Numbered from the stretch's first letter, positions 1 to 7,921 are shown. The stretch: DNA of 25,156 nt from Saprospiraceae bacterium UBA6168 (GCA_002435785.1 DIUC01000085.1:107811-132966), one strand, 5' to 3'. Notes: a model not told the origin generated them from the sequence alone. Program-made: numbers and translations.

Positions 1-861
1 CATGGATTCCATCATCTGGGTGGCCACGATGACTGGCCTTGACCGCTGGATGCACTTGGCGATGATGCTTTTCTGCGTCATAGCCAGCCCTTCGATGGGC
101 GTTTCGATACCGAGGTCGCCACGTGCAATCATAATGCCATTGGAGGCTTTGATGATTTCGTCAATATTCTCTAATGCTTCTGGTTTTTCTATTTTGGAAA
201 TGACCTTTGCGGGGTGGCCCTTTGCGGCGATGCGACGCCATAGTTCATCGAGGTCTTGGGCACTGCGCACGAAGGAGAGCGCTATCCAGTTGACGGGCTG
301 CGTGAGTATGAAGTCGAGGTCTCGGATGTCCTTTTCGGTAAGGGCGGGCAGCTTGACCTTGGTGTTGGGAAGGTTCACTCCCTTGTTGGAGCGGATGTTC
401 CCACCATGCGTTACTTCGAGCCGCACGGTGTCCTTGCGGTTGGTATCCAACACTTTGAGGCGGATTTTTCCATCGTCCACAAGAATAGTTTCGCCGGGGT
501 TCACGTCCTCGGCCAAGGCTTGGTAGCTCATGTATATAGCCTCCTTGGTTCCCTCACAGGGCGTGTTGACGAAGGTGATGACATCGCCCTTTTCGAGCAT
601 GAGCGGCTCATCTTTAATATTGCCAACCCGGAGCTTAGGCCCTTGCAGGTCAGCGAGAACGCCAACGTGGGTGCCCAGCTCCTCGTTTACCCGCTGGATA
701 TGGTTGATGACCTCTTTGTGGTCTTCGTGCTTGCCATGGGAGAAGTTGAGCCGGAAGATGTCAACACCTGCCACAACGAGTTTTTTCAACATGTCAAAGT
801 TGCCGCTGGCAGGCCCCACGGTGGCCACTATTTTTGTACTATTTGCGTCCTTGCTCATCAT
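1..861 (-). CDS. pyk: Pyruvate kinase, C-terminal part beyond the window
   Basis: Catalyses the last step of glycolysis, phosphoenolpyruvate plus ADP to pyruvate plus ATP, in the cytoplasm. The minus-strand frame is open from an ATG at 861 (a second ATG at 858 is possible) to base 1, giving 287 codons without a stop. The protein opens with MSKDANSTKIVATVGPAS. It carries the RLNFSHG substrate loop near residue 46, ADLQGPKLRVGN, and the active-site signature VISKIEKPEAL, whose Lys and Glu are the catalytic and metal-binding residues. MIARGDLGIE and PVIVATQMMESM follow, the last ending exactly at the window edge. Family members are usually about 470-480 residues, so roughly the last 190 (end of the barrel and the C-terminal domain) are outside. 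It is divergent from acpP across a 450-bp spacer. No frameshift is visible in the part present. Confidence 0.96.
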   Translation of the reverse strand, partial: MMSKDANSTKIVATVGPASGNFDMLKKLVVAGVDIFRLNFSHGKHEDHKEVINHIQRVNEELGTHVGVLADLQGPKLRVGNIKDEPLMLEKGDVITFVNTPCEGTKEAIYMSYQALAEDVNPGETILVDDGKIRLKVLDTNRKDTVRLEVTHGGNIRSNKGVNLPNTKVKLPALTEKDIRDLDFILTQPVNWIALSFVRSAQDLDELWRRIAAKGHPAKVISKIEKPEALENIDEIIKASNGIMIARGDLGIETPIEGLAMTQKSIIAKCIQRSRPVIVATQMMESM

Positions 862-903
862 AGGTTCGTTAAATTAAAGGGCAGATTGGAGTACGCTTAT
901 GTG

Positions 904-933
904 CAAAGGTGCTTAGATTCTGCCACTTTCAAA
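904..933 (-). promoter_or_regulatory. Probable pyk promoter (Bacteroidota type)
   Basis: On the minus strand TTTG (933-930) is followed after 18 nt by CACCTTTG (911-904), one mismatch from the Bacteroidota -7 box TAnnTTTG. The -7 box lies about 42 bp before the pyk ATG. This is a pattern match only. Confidence 0.4.
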
Positions 934-1220
934 TTGTTTTTTTCTTCTACGTGAGCCTTGATAGGCCCAAATTCATTGGAAGAAAAACAGCTCCGACACT
1001 TAATTTTACTGGCACAACCCAACTAAGTGTATTTTTGACAAAATTCATTGGCCGCCAAATGTACACCGCTCTGCAAACTTGACAAACCTCTGTCGCTTAT
1101 TTTTTGAGAATCTATGCCGCCAAGGTCAATGACCGCTTTTCCAAAAAAATTTTTCCAATCGTCAGACTTTGCCTTTCTTTGCACGAAATTTCAAAATTGT
1201 TTGGAGCAAAGGACAAAAAA

Positions 1221-1274
1221 TAGCCAGTGGCAAATGGGGGTCCGCATCAAAAAACGGGAACGCCGCACTGGCTA
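1221..1274. repeat. Inverted repeat in the acpP leader
   Basis: TAGCCAGTG (1221-1229) and CACTGGCTA (1266-1274) are perfect complements around a 36-nt loop, ending 46 bp before the acpP ATG. Read on the minus strand the stem is followed by six Ts, like an intrinsic terminator for antisense transcription. Read on the plus strand it is a leader hairpin. The role is unknown. Confidence 0.5.
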
Positions 1275-1320
1275 AAGTCCAATATCCAAATAGCCTTTTT
1301 CAATTAAAACAGTGTTTGAT

Positions 1321-1557
1321 ATGTCTAGCATTGCAGAACGCGTTACAAAGCTTATTGTAGAAAAATTGGGCGTTGAAGAATCAGAAGTGACGCCAGAGGC
1401 AAGCTTCACCAACGACCTCGGTGCCGACTCGCTCGATACCGTTGAACTTATCATGGAACTGGAGAAAGAATTCGACATCTCCATCCCAGATGAACAGGCT
1501 GAAAAAATCCAAACTGTAGGACAGGCCATCGAATACATCGAATCTAATTCGAAGTAA
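1321..1557 (+). CDS. acpP: Acyl carrier protein
   Basis: Small acidic cytoplasmic carrier of growing fatty-acyl chains in type II fatty-acid synthesis. The 78-aa product begins MSSIAERVTKLIVEKLGV and contains the GADSLD motif. Ser37 in that motif is the 4'-phosphopantetheine attachment site, followed by TVELIMELEKEFDISIPDE, the recognition helix. Length and sequence are typical of the family throughout. A GTG lies three codons upstream in frame, but the ATG at 1321 matches the usual family start. fabF follows 163 bp downstream, the usual acpP-fabF order; the gap contains a strong hairpin that may let acpP mRNA accumulate above fabF mRNA. Confidence 0.97.
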   Translation: MSSIAERVTKLIVEKLGVEESEVTPEASFTNDLGADSLDTVELIMELEKEFDISIPDEQAEKIQTVGQAIEYIESNSK

Positions 1558-1582
1558 CGACGACCGAATCCTTTTTCTAGTC

Positions 1583-1620
1583 GAAGCCAAAAATGTTGCC
1601 CCTTGCACGTTTTTGGCTTC
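1583..1620 (+). terminator. Stem-loop between acpP and fabF (attenuator or processing hairpin)
   Basis: The arms GAAGCCAAAAATG (1583-1595) and CGTTTTTGGCTTC (1608-1620) pair over 13 bp with one G-T wobble and a 12-nt loop, 25 bp after the acpP stop. No long T-run follows on the plus strand, so partial termination or stabilisation of the short acpP transcript is likelier than complete termination. That role is inference. Confidence 0.55.
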
Positions 1621-1720
1621 CCTCTCCTTATTCTATTCATACCTGCAGTACAGGTCCAGGCAGTTGATGTTGCCCGATTCGCCCGTCTGCCTCCTGTCAC
1701 TTGCCTTTTAAAACTAACTT

Positions 1721-2968
1721 ATGAGAAGGGTTGTCATCACTGGTATTGGCGCATTGACCCCCATTGGCAACAACATCAAGGAGTACCTTGATGGCTTGCA
1801 AAAGGGGGTTAGCGGCGCTGGCCCCATCACTCATTTCGATACGACCAACTTCAAGACCCAGTTCGCTTGCGAAGTCAAAAACTTCGTCCCCGAAGATTTC
1901 GTTGACAAAAAAGAAGTCCGCCGACTCGACAACTTCGCCATCTACGCCATGGTCGCTGCCGACGAGGCCATTGCCCATGCTGGCCTCGACCCCGAAAAGC
2001 TCGACCTCGACCGAGTGGGCGTCGTCATCTCCTCTGGCATCGGTGGATTGGCCACCCTTGAAAAAGAAGTGGAGGAGTTCATCACCGGCTCCGGCACTCC
2101 CCGTTACAACCCCTTCCTGATACCAAAAATGATAATTGACATAGCCTCAGGCCATGTCTCCATGAAGTACGGATTTCGGGGCATCAACTACGCCATCGTC
2201 TCGGCCTGTGCCTCTTCCTCCCATGCCCTTATGAACGCCTTCGATAATGTGCGCATTGGCCGCAACGACGTTATCATCTGCGGCGGCACAGAGGCTACCG
2301 TCACCAAGGTAGCTGTCGGTGGTTTTGGTGCCATGAAGGCCCTCTCCACCCGGAACGACGACCCCGCAACCGCTTCCCGCCCATTCGACCTCGACCGCGA
2401 GGGCTTTGTGCTCGGGGAAGGCGCTGGGGTGCTGGTGGTCGAAGAACTGGAACACGCCAAACGCCGCGGCGCAAACATCCTCTGCGAAATGGTGGGCGCT
2501 GGCGCAACCGCCGATGCTTACCATATCACAGCGCCACACCCAGAGGGCCTTGGCGCTGCCAACGTCATGAAGGCCGCCCTCGCCGATGCTAATATGAAGG
2601 CCGACGAGATAGACTATATCAACGTACACGGCACTTCCACACCGCTCGGCGACGTAGCCGAGGTAAAAGCTATCCAGCAGGTGTTTGGCGACTCGATATT
2701 CAAGCTGAACGTCAGTTCCACCAAGTCCATGACAGGCCACCTGCTTGGTGCCGCCGGTGCCATAGAAGCCATCGCTGGGGTATTGGCCATACAGCACCAG
2801 TTCATCCCGCCTACCATCAACCACTTTACCGACGATCCAGCGCTCGACCCCCGCATCAACCTGACTTTCAATGAAGCGCAGCAGCGCAATGTCAGGGCTG
2901 TCTTGAGCAATACCTTCGGCTTTGGGGGCCACAATGGTTCTGTGATTTTGAAAAAATTTGAGGAGTGA
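1721..2968 (+). CDS. fabF: Beta-ketoacyl-ACP synthase II
   Basis: Condenses malonyl-ACP with acyl-ACP in fatty-acid elongation (KAS II, thiolase fold). The 415-aa protein starts MRRVVITGIGALTPIG, as the family does. The Cys-His-His active site is complete: Cys163 in VSACASSSHA, His303 in NVHGTSTPLGD and His340 in STKSMTGHLLGAAGA. The terminal NTFGFGGHNGS glycine-rich motif is present. The length is normal. It lies downstream of acpP and so works on the product of its neighbour. It converges on the GH29 gene, with a palindromic repeat (2978-3031) between the two stop codons. Expression may be partly uncoupled from acpP by the hairpin in the spacer. Confidence 0.97.
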   Translation: MRRVVITGIGALTPIGNNIKEYLDGLQKGVSGAGPITHFDTTNFKTQFACEVKNFVPEDFVDKKEVRRLDNFAIYAMVAADEAIAHAGLDPEKLDLDRVGVVISSGIGGLATLEKEVEEFITGSGTPRYNPFLIPKMIIDIASGHVSMKYGFRGINYAIVSACASSSHALMNAFDNVRIGRNDVIICGGTEATVTKVAVGGFGAMKALSTRNDDPATASRPFDLDREGFVLGEGAGVLVVEELEHAKRRGANILCEMVGAGATADAYHITAPHPEGLGAANVMKAALADANMKADEIDYINVHGTSTPLGDVAEVKAIQQVFGDSIFKLNVSSTKSMTGHLLGAAGAIEAIAGVLAIQHQFIPPTINHFTDDPALDPRINLTFNEAQQRNVRAVLSNTFGFGGHNGSVILKKFEE

Positions 2969-2977
2969 TGAGTTGTC

Positions 2978-3031
2978 TTGCTGAATTGTTGTATTGTTTT
3001 CGTGATTCAGGACAAAACAACAATTCAGCAA
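2978..3031. repeat. Palindromic repeat between fabF and the fucosidase gene
   Basis: TTGCTGAATTGTTGT (2978-2992) and ACAACAATTCAGCAA (3017-3031) form a perfect 15-bp inverted repeat with a 24-nt loop, in the gap between two convergent genes. The same word, TTGCTGAATTGTTG, recurs in the palindrome at 16610-16674, so this is a dispersed repeat family. It could serve as a bidirectional terminator. Confidence 0.7.
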
Positions 3032-3035
3032 TTCC

Positions 3036-4544
3036 TCAATAAACCCCCACCTCGCTGACACAAAGCGCTGCCCTTCCTTCAAACTCAACCTTTACCTTTT
3101 CTGCCTCCACTTTTTCAAAGCGCAATATCCGTTTGTAGCCAATCGTGGTGCCTTCGGCAATGGGCGTCCATTTCCCATTTTGCTGCGCAAAAACCTTGAA
3201 GCCCGTCACCCTTTGCCCCAAGCGGATGTACTCTTGCATCACGAGGCGGCTGATGCTTTTCTTCCCTCCTAAATCAATTTCCAAACTGGCTGACAACACA
3301 CTGTCGCCAGTCGCCCAGTAGGTATCGGGGTTGCCATCAAGGACTGTTTTTACCTCAAAGCCCTTACCTCGCTCGTTGCTTCCGGTTATTTTTTTTCCTG
3401 CGGCAAAATTGGTGGCAAAATCGCCTTGGATGACTTTGCCAAGCTCCCTGAGCATCGCAGCATCGGCTTCATGCACAAGCCCACGGGTATCCACGGGCAG
3501 GTTGAGCAGGAGCAGGCCGTTCCGCCCGACAGAGTTGTAATAGATGTCGGTCAGCTTCTCCAATGACTTCACGGCGGTGTCCTGCTCCGGGTGGTAGTAC
3601 CAACCTGGCCGTATGCTCACGTCGCACTCGGCGGGTACCCAGTCGGTGCCGTCGGTATGGCCATTGGTCAGCTCTTTGTAGTTGGGGGAGCCGGGGTAAA
3701 ACTCGGCGAGGCGCAGGGCGCTCCAATTGGTCTCGCCTGCATAGCCGTCCTCGTTGCCGATCCAGCGACAGCCCGGGCCGGCATCACTGAAGATGACGGC
3801 GTTTGGCTGCAACTCCTTGACAATCAAATGGGTAGCAGGCCAGTCGTAATAATTCTGGCGGTCAACCTCTCGTTTTTCATTGGCGCCGCCGTAGTAGCCG
3901 TCACCACCGTTGGCCCCATCGAACCACACTTCAAAAATGTCGCCGTAGTTGGTCAGTAGTTCCCGCAGTTGGTTGCGGAAATAGGTCAGGTATTCCGGCT
4001 TGCCATAGTCCGCATGGTTGCGGTCCCATGGCGATAGATAGACCCCGAATTGGAGGCCATACTCCTTGCAAGCATCGGAAAGTTCCCGCACGACGTCGCC
4101 CTTGCCGCCTTTCCAAGGCGAGTTTTTCACGGAATGTTCGGTGTAGGCGCTCGGCCAAAGGCAGAACCCGTCGTGGTGCTTGGCGGTGAGGATGATGCCC
4201 TTCATGCCTGCTTCTTTGCACACTTTCGCCCATTGGCGGCAGTCGAGGGCCGTGGGGTTGAAGGTGGACGGTGGTTCACTGCCCATGCCCCATTCGATGT
4301 TAGTAAAGGTGTTCATGTTGAAGTGCACAAAGGCATTGTACTCCATTTGTTGCCAGGCCAACTGGGCTTCACTCGGCACGGGGCCAAAGGGTGCGGGCGG
4401 TGGCACGGGCGGTTTTGCGCAAGCGAAAAAGAGGAAGGGGAGTAAGGCCAAGGAGAAAAAAGGGCCTATGTTTCTGAGGAAGAAGTTGGAAATGGCTCGG
4501 TGTTTCACAATCAGCGGATTTAGGTTGAGTAAAATAGCGGACAA
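3036..4544 (-). CDS. GH29 alpha-L-fucosidase, probable lipoprotein
   Basis: Predicted exo-acting glycoside hydrolase family 29 enzyme that releases L-fucose from glycans. The N-terminus has a hydrophobic stretch ending in LALLPFLFFAC, a lipobox-like site with Cys42, which suggests a periplasmic or outer-membrane lipoprotein. The ATG at 4544 gives a long n-region; a GTG at 4508 would give a more normal 29-residue signal before the Cys. The catalytic barrel contains AFVHFNMNTF, the LTAKHHDGFCLWPS motif, VYLSPWDRN and EVWFDGANG, in which Asp209 is the expected nucleophile. The last ~120 residues (NPDTYWATGDS onward) look like an F5/8 type C (discoidin-like) carbohydrate-binding domain. It is the last gene of a probable uvrC-permease-fucosidase run. 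The fine linkage specificity cannot be read from sequence. Confidence 0.9.
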   Translation of the reverse strand: MSAILLNLNPLIVKHRAISNFFLRNIGPFFSLALLPFLFFACAKPPVPPPAPFGPVPSEAQLAWQQMEYNAFVHFNMNTFTNIEWGMGSEPPSTFNPTALDCRQWAKVCKEAGMKGIILTAKHHDGFCLWPSAYTEHSVKNSPWKGGKGDVVRELSDACKEYGLQFGVYLSPWDRNHADYGKPEYLTYFRNQLRELLTNYGDIFEVWFDGANGGDGYYGGANEKREVDRQNYYDWPATHLIVKELQPNAVIFSDAGPGCRWIGNEDGYAGETNWSALRLAEFYPGSPNYKELTNGHTDGTDWVPAECDVSIRPGWYYHPEQDTAVKSLEKLTDIYYNSVGRNGLLLLNLPVDTRGLVHEADAAMLRELGKVIQGDFATNFAAGKKITGSNERGKGFEVKTVLDGNPDTYWATGDSVLSASLEIDLGGKKSISRLVMQEYIRLGQRVTGFKVFAQQNGKWTPIAEGTTIGYKRILRFEKVEAEKVKVEFEGRAALCVSEVGVY

Positions 4545-4596
4545 AAATAGGTTGGATTTTTTGCGTCTATGCTGTCAATTTCAGTGGGGATTCGCC

Positions 4597-5901
4597 TCAC
4601 CTTTCCCCCATCGCCTCCGACAACCCATCCCCAATCAAGTTGAAAATCGTTACCGTGACGAAAATGGCAGCACCGGGGAACACCGCCAGCCACCAGGCAC
4701 TTGCATTGCCCCTTGCCAGCTTGAGGAGGCTGCCCCAAGTCAGCCCTTCCGCCCCGATGCCGATGCCGAGGAACGACAGCGTGGACTCCATCAAAATCGC
4801 CGAAGCCACCCCGAAGGCCACGGTGATGAGCACTGGCCCGATGGCATTGGGCAGCGCATGGCGGAGGAGGATTCGGCGGTCAGGGAAGCCCATCGCACGG
4901 GCCGCCTCAATGTACCCGAGGGTGCGGATTTTGAGCAGTTCCGCCCGAAGGTAGCGGGCTATGGAGGTCCAGCGCAGCAGGCCGATGATGGCCATCACAT
5001 AGAAAATCGAGCTTTTTTCAAGTACCGCCACCAGCGCCAGCAATATCAGTAGGCCGGGTATGGCGTTCAGCACCTCGATGCCCCGCATGATGATGAGGTC
5101 GAGCGGCAGGGTGATTTTGCGGGTTTTTACCAACTTCTCCACCAAAAACGCAAGCCCGTTTGCCACCAAAAAAACAAACACCACGATGGACAGGCTTTGG
5201 AGCAGTCCCCAGCCAAGCCCACCATTTTTTGCTGCCTCCGACAGTTGGTAGCCCCTTGCTTTGAACGCAAGAAACCAAGCAAAGAATAGCGCCGTCAAAT
5301 TCAGCGCCAGCGCCAGCCAACTGACCCGCATCCGGTCGTCGCCGAAGTACCCGGCCAGCGAGCCGAGCAGCAGTCCTATCAGCGTCGCAATGCCCATCGA
5401 GATGATGCCAACGAGCAACGCCACCCTCGTGCCAGCTACCATGCCAGCCGCCACGTCACGCCCAAGTCCGGCGGTGCCGAGCCAGTGCCGGAAGCGCATG
5501 GACTTGAGGGTTTGCTGACCGAAGGGACTTTTGTTGCTGTTTTTCAGGTCTTGCGAGGAGGAGGAATAGGGAATGGGCGGGTAAAGGACGGCCTCGTACT
5601 CGTGTTCCTCCCAGCCTTTTTGCAAAAAAACGGGATCCCATTTTGCAAAGCCCAAGTCAACGGCGTATTGCTTTAAAACGGGGAAATAGGTCTTGCCGCC
5701 GAGCTTGCAGTACAGCGGTCTTTCGTTGGCGATGAAGTCGCCGAACAAGGCCACAAACCCCAGCATGAGCAGCACCCGCCACGACCACAACGCTAGCCGC
5801 CGCTTGCGGAAGCGCTGCATGACGAGCGACCACGGGCTTTGGGCGAGGGTGGCTCGCTCGACTTTATAGGCCAGTTTTTTTTCTTTTTTTTGAAAAAACA
5901 C
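4597..5901 (-). CDS. ABC transporter permease, OppC/DppC type, with an extra membrane insert
   Basis: Inner-membrane permease of a peptide-type ABC importer. It has an N-terminal transmembrane segment (about 43-58), HWLGTAGLGRDVAAGMVAGTR as in DppC, and the ATPase-coupling EAA loop YIEAARAMGFPDRRILLRHA (330-349). The C-terminal SFLGIGIGAEGLTWG and FNLIGDGLSEAM are standard for the family. The protein has 434 residues against about 300 usual. About 75 additional residues (191-268) with two extra hydrophobic segments sit between AGYFGDD and IMRGIEVLNAIPG. The start is GTG (5901): an in-frame stop lies not far upstream and no ATG intervenes. uvrC ends 48 bp upstream. No partner permease, ATPase or binding protein is nearby, so the substrate is unknown. 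Confidence 0.85.
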   Translation of the reverse strand: MFFQKKEKKLAYKVERATLAQSPWSLVMQRFRKRRLALWSWRVLLMLGFVALFGDFIANERPLYCKLGGKTYFPVLKQYAVDLGFAKWDPVFLQKGWEEHEYEAVLYPPIPYSSSSQDLKNSNKSPFGQQTLKSMRFRHWLGTAGLGRDVAAGMVAGTRVALLVGIISMGIATLIGLLLGSLAGYFGDDRMRVSWLALALNLTALFFAWFLAFKARGYQLSEAAKNGGLGWGLLQSLSIVVFVFLVANGLAFLVEKLVKTRKITLPLDLIIMRGIEVLNAIPGLLILLALVAVLEKSSIFYVMAIIGLLRWTSIARYLRAELLKIRTLGYIEAARAMGFPDRRILLRHALPNAIGPVLITVAFGVASAILMESTLSFLGIGIGAEGLTWGSLLKLARGNASAWWLAVFPGAAIFVTVTIFNLIGDGLSEAMGER

Positions 5902-5949
5902 GATGTACTTTTTGCTTCGATTTTTGTCCCAACTGCCTACCTACAAACC

Positions 5950-7854
5950 TCATACCTCCCCAACCTCCTCCGCCCGAAAATACTTCGCTACCTTCTCCGC
6001 TGCCCCCTTCCCAATCGCCGCCTCCACCTCCTCTGCACTCGCCTCCCGCATTTTTTTCACCGAACCAAAATGCTTCAACAGCTTGTCGGCGGTCTTCGTG
6101 CCGATGCCGGGAATGTCCTCCAGCTCCGTTTTGGTGAAGTCCTTTGAGCGCTGGTTTCTGTGAAATGTAATGGCGAAGCGGTGCGCCTCGTTCCGTGCCT
6201 GCTGGATGAGCTTGAGGCTCTCAGATTTCTTGTTGATGTACAGCGGGACAGAGTCGCCGGGGAAGAAGATTTCTTCGAGGCGCTTCGCAATACCGACGAC
6301 GGTCACTTCAGGGACGAGGGATGAGGGATGAGGGACGAGGGACCCACTGTCACCCTTCATTCCTGTTCCCTCATTCCTCATCCCTCTTTCGTCCCTCATC
6401 CTTATTCCGAGGGCCTCGAGACTCTTGACGGCGGCGCTGAGTTGGCCCTTGCCACCGTCAATGATGATGAGTTGGGGGAGCGTTTGGCCTTCGGCCAGCA
6501 GGCGTTTGTACCTTCGGAAAACGACCTCTTCCATCGTGGCGAAGTCGTTGGGACCAACGACGGTTTTTACGTTGTAATGGCGGTAGTCGCTCTTGCTGGG
6601 CTTGGCGTTTCGGAACACCACGCACGACGACACGGGGTAGCTGCCCTGCATATTGGAGTTGTCGAAGCACTCAATGTGGAGCGGCACATCGGCCATTTGG
6701 AGGTCGCTCTGGAGCGTGCGCAGGATACGCTCGGCGCTAGTCTGCTTGCCCGCTGCCGAAGCTTCTTCCTTCTTTTTTTGGAGGAGGAAAAAATGCACGT
6801 TCTTCTCCGACAGCTCCAGCAGCTTTTTTTTGTCGCCAATTTTTGGGACGGTGACGGTGACGGTCGTATCGGCCACCGGCACGTCCATCGGCACGATGAC
6901 CTCCGGGGCGATGCTCTGGAAGCGTTCCCGAATTTCCGGGAGTACGAAGGCCAGCAATTCGGCCTCGTCGTCGTCGAGGTTTTTGACCATCTCCTGCGTC
7001 CAAGTGTTGATGATGGCCCCGTTCACGACCTTGATGTAGTTGACGTAGGCGTTCTTTTCGTCGCTGGCGATGCTGAACACGTCCACGTCACGGATGGTGG
7101 TGCTGACAACTGTGCTTTTGCCTTGGTAATCCTCGAAGGCTAACAGTCGGTCCTTGATGAGTTGGGCTTTTTCAAACTCCATGCGCTCGGCGTGGTGGGC
7201 CATGAGCTGCTGGAAGTGGCGCTTCACTGGCCCAAAATTGCCCCGCAACATGTTCTTGATGTGCTCGATTTTTTCGCCGTAGGCAGCGGCGGTTTCAAAT
7301 GCCTCGCAGGGGCCTTGGCAGTTTTTGATATGGTATTCGAGGCAGACTTTAAACTTGCGCTTGGCAATGTTTTCTTGCGTCAAACTGAGGTTGCAGGTGC
7401 GCAGCGGGAAGAGTTGTCGGATGAGGCCGAGTATGGTCTCGACCCGCTGCTTGGAGGTATAGGGGCCGAAATAGCTGCTGCCGTCCCGAATGACCCGGCG
7501 GGTGAGGAAGACCCTTGGGAATGGCTCGTTCTTGATGCAGAGGTAGGTATAGCTCTTGCCGTCCTTAAGCATGACGTTGTACGGCGGCTGAAAGCGCTTG
7601 ATGAGCGTGCTTTCGAGGAGCAGGGCATCCACCTCGGAGCCCACCAGCGTCATTTCGATGCGGCTGGCGTGCTTGACCATGACACGGGTCTTATAGGCCA
7701 TGTCCTTGGTGTTGGAGAAGTAAGAGGCGAGGCGGTTCTTGAGGTTTTTGGCCTTGCCGACATACAGTACCCGGTCCTCGGCGTCGAGGAAGCGATAGAC
7801 CCCGGGGTCGTGGGGCCAGTTGTGCAACAGGCGTTTGTAGTCGTCGGTGGTCAT
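5950..7854 (-). CDS. uvrC: Excinuclease ABC subunit C with an in-frame palindromic insertion
   Basis: Nuclease of UvrABC nucleotide-excision repair, cutting on both sides of a DNA lesion. The ATG at 7854 (MTTDDYKRLLHNWPHDPGVY) is chosen because it starts just before the GIY-YIG domain; a longer frame reaches 7983 but encodes only leader repeats. Domains are GIY-YIG (about 13-92, with VLYVGKAKNLKNRLASYF), the UVR motif (MEFEKAQLIKDRLLAFED), the RNase H-like nuclease with Asp398 (ECFDNSN), Asp466 (IIIDGGKGQ) and His558 (RNEAHRFA), and a C-terminal double helix-hairpin-helix (DIPGIGTKTADKLL). Residues about 485-515 are an odd low-complexity insert between Asp466 and His558, encoded by a palindromic repeat. 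The frame is kept and every catalytic residue is present, so it is probably functional. The permease and fucosidase genes follow closely. Confidence 0.96.
   Translation of the reverse strand: MTTDDYKRLLHNWPHDPGVYRFLDAEDRVLYVGKAKNLKNRLASYFSNTKDMAYKTRVMVKHASRIEMTLVGSEVDALLLESTLIKRFQPPYNVMLKDGKSYTYLCIKNEPFPRVFLTRRVIRDGSSYFGPYTSKQRVETILGLIRQLFPLRTCNLSLTQENIAKRKFKVCLEYHIKNCQGPCEAFETAAAYGEKIEHIKNMLRGNFGPVKRHFQQLMAHHAERMEFEKAQLIKDRLLAFEDYQGKSTVVSTTIRDVDVFSIASDEKNAYVNYIKVVNGAIINTWTQEMVKNLDDDEAELLAFVLPEIRERFQSIAPEVIVPMDVPVADTTVTVTVPKIGDKKKLLELSEKNVHFFLLQKKKEEASAAGKQTSAERILRTLQSDLQMADVPLHIECFDNSNMQGSYPVSSCVVFRNAKPSKSDYRHYNVKTVVGPNDFATMEEVVFRRYKRLLAEGQTLPQLIIIDGGKGQLSAAVKSLEALGIRMRDERGMRNEGTGMKGDSGSLVPHPSSLVPEVTVVGIAKRLEEIFFPGDSVPLYINKKSESLKLIQQARNEAHRFAITFHRNQRSKDFTKTELEDIPGIGTKTADKLLKHFGSVKKMREASAEEVEAAIGKGAAEKVAKYFRAEEVGEV
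6311..6401. repeat. Palindromic repeat inserted inside uvrC
   Basis: The left side is a run of GGGATGAGGGAYGAGG-like words and the right side (from about 6366) carries their complement (TCCCTCATTCCTCATCCCTC), making an imperfect palindrome. The 13-mer CCCTCATTCCTCA at 6368-6380 recurs exactly at 14259-14271, between DUF2911 and mutL. In the uvrC frame it encodes residues such as MRDERGMRNEG and SLVPHPSSLVP, which are foreign to the family. Confidence 0.8.
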
Positions 7855-7862
7855 GCAAGTGT

Positions 7863-7897
7863 TTGAGGATTTGGGTGTTTGAGAATTTGAGAATGCA
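7863..7897 (-). repeat. CTCAAA-type leader words before uvrC
   Basis: On the coding strand the leader carries three near-copies of TCTCAAA/CCTCAAAC directly before the uvrC ATG. The same words precede the 8106 gene and mutL in the same orientation relative to the gene. Confidence 0.65.
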
Positions 7898-7913
7898 CAG
7901 GTTTTCAGTGGAG

Positions 7914-7921
7914 CAAAAGTA
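7914..7921 (-). promoter_or_regulatory. -7 promoter box for the uvrC transcript
   Basis: The minus strand reads TACTTTTG, a perfect TAnnTTTG match, 59 bp before the uvrC ATG. The -33 region is only T-rich (GTTTTC). A start of transcription a few bases downstream would leave a leader filled with CTCAAA-type words. Confidence 0.45.

Larger units (their letters stand above)
862..1320. other. Divergent intergenic region between pyk and acpP
   Basis: This 459-bp AT-rich spacer has no convincing gene. It holds the probable pyk promoter and a long-armed inverted repeat at 1221-1274. It must also hold an acpP promoter, which I could not place: TTTCTTTGC near 1175-1183 resembles a -7 box with one mismatch but lacks a clear -33 partner. 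Confidence 0.6.

Noticed and set aside
2..954. Plus-strand open frames across the pyruvate kinase region
   Set aside because: They are antisense to a frame with clear pyruvate kinase signatures and have no recognisable features of their own.
2147..3088. Minus-strand frame of 313 codons opposite fabF
   Set aside because: fabF on the plus strand has a complete catalytic triad; the minus frame reads through the palindromic repeat.
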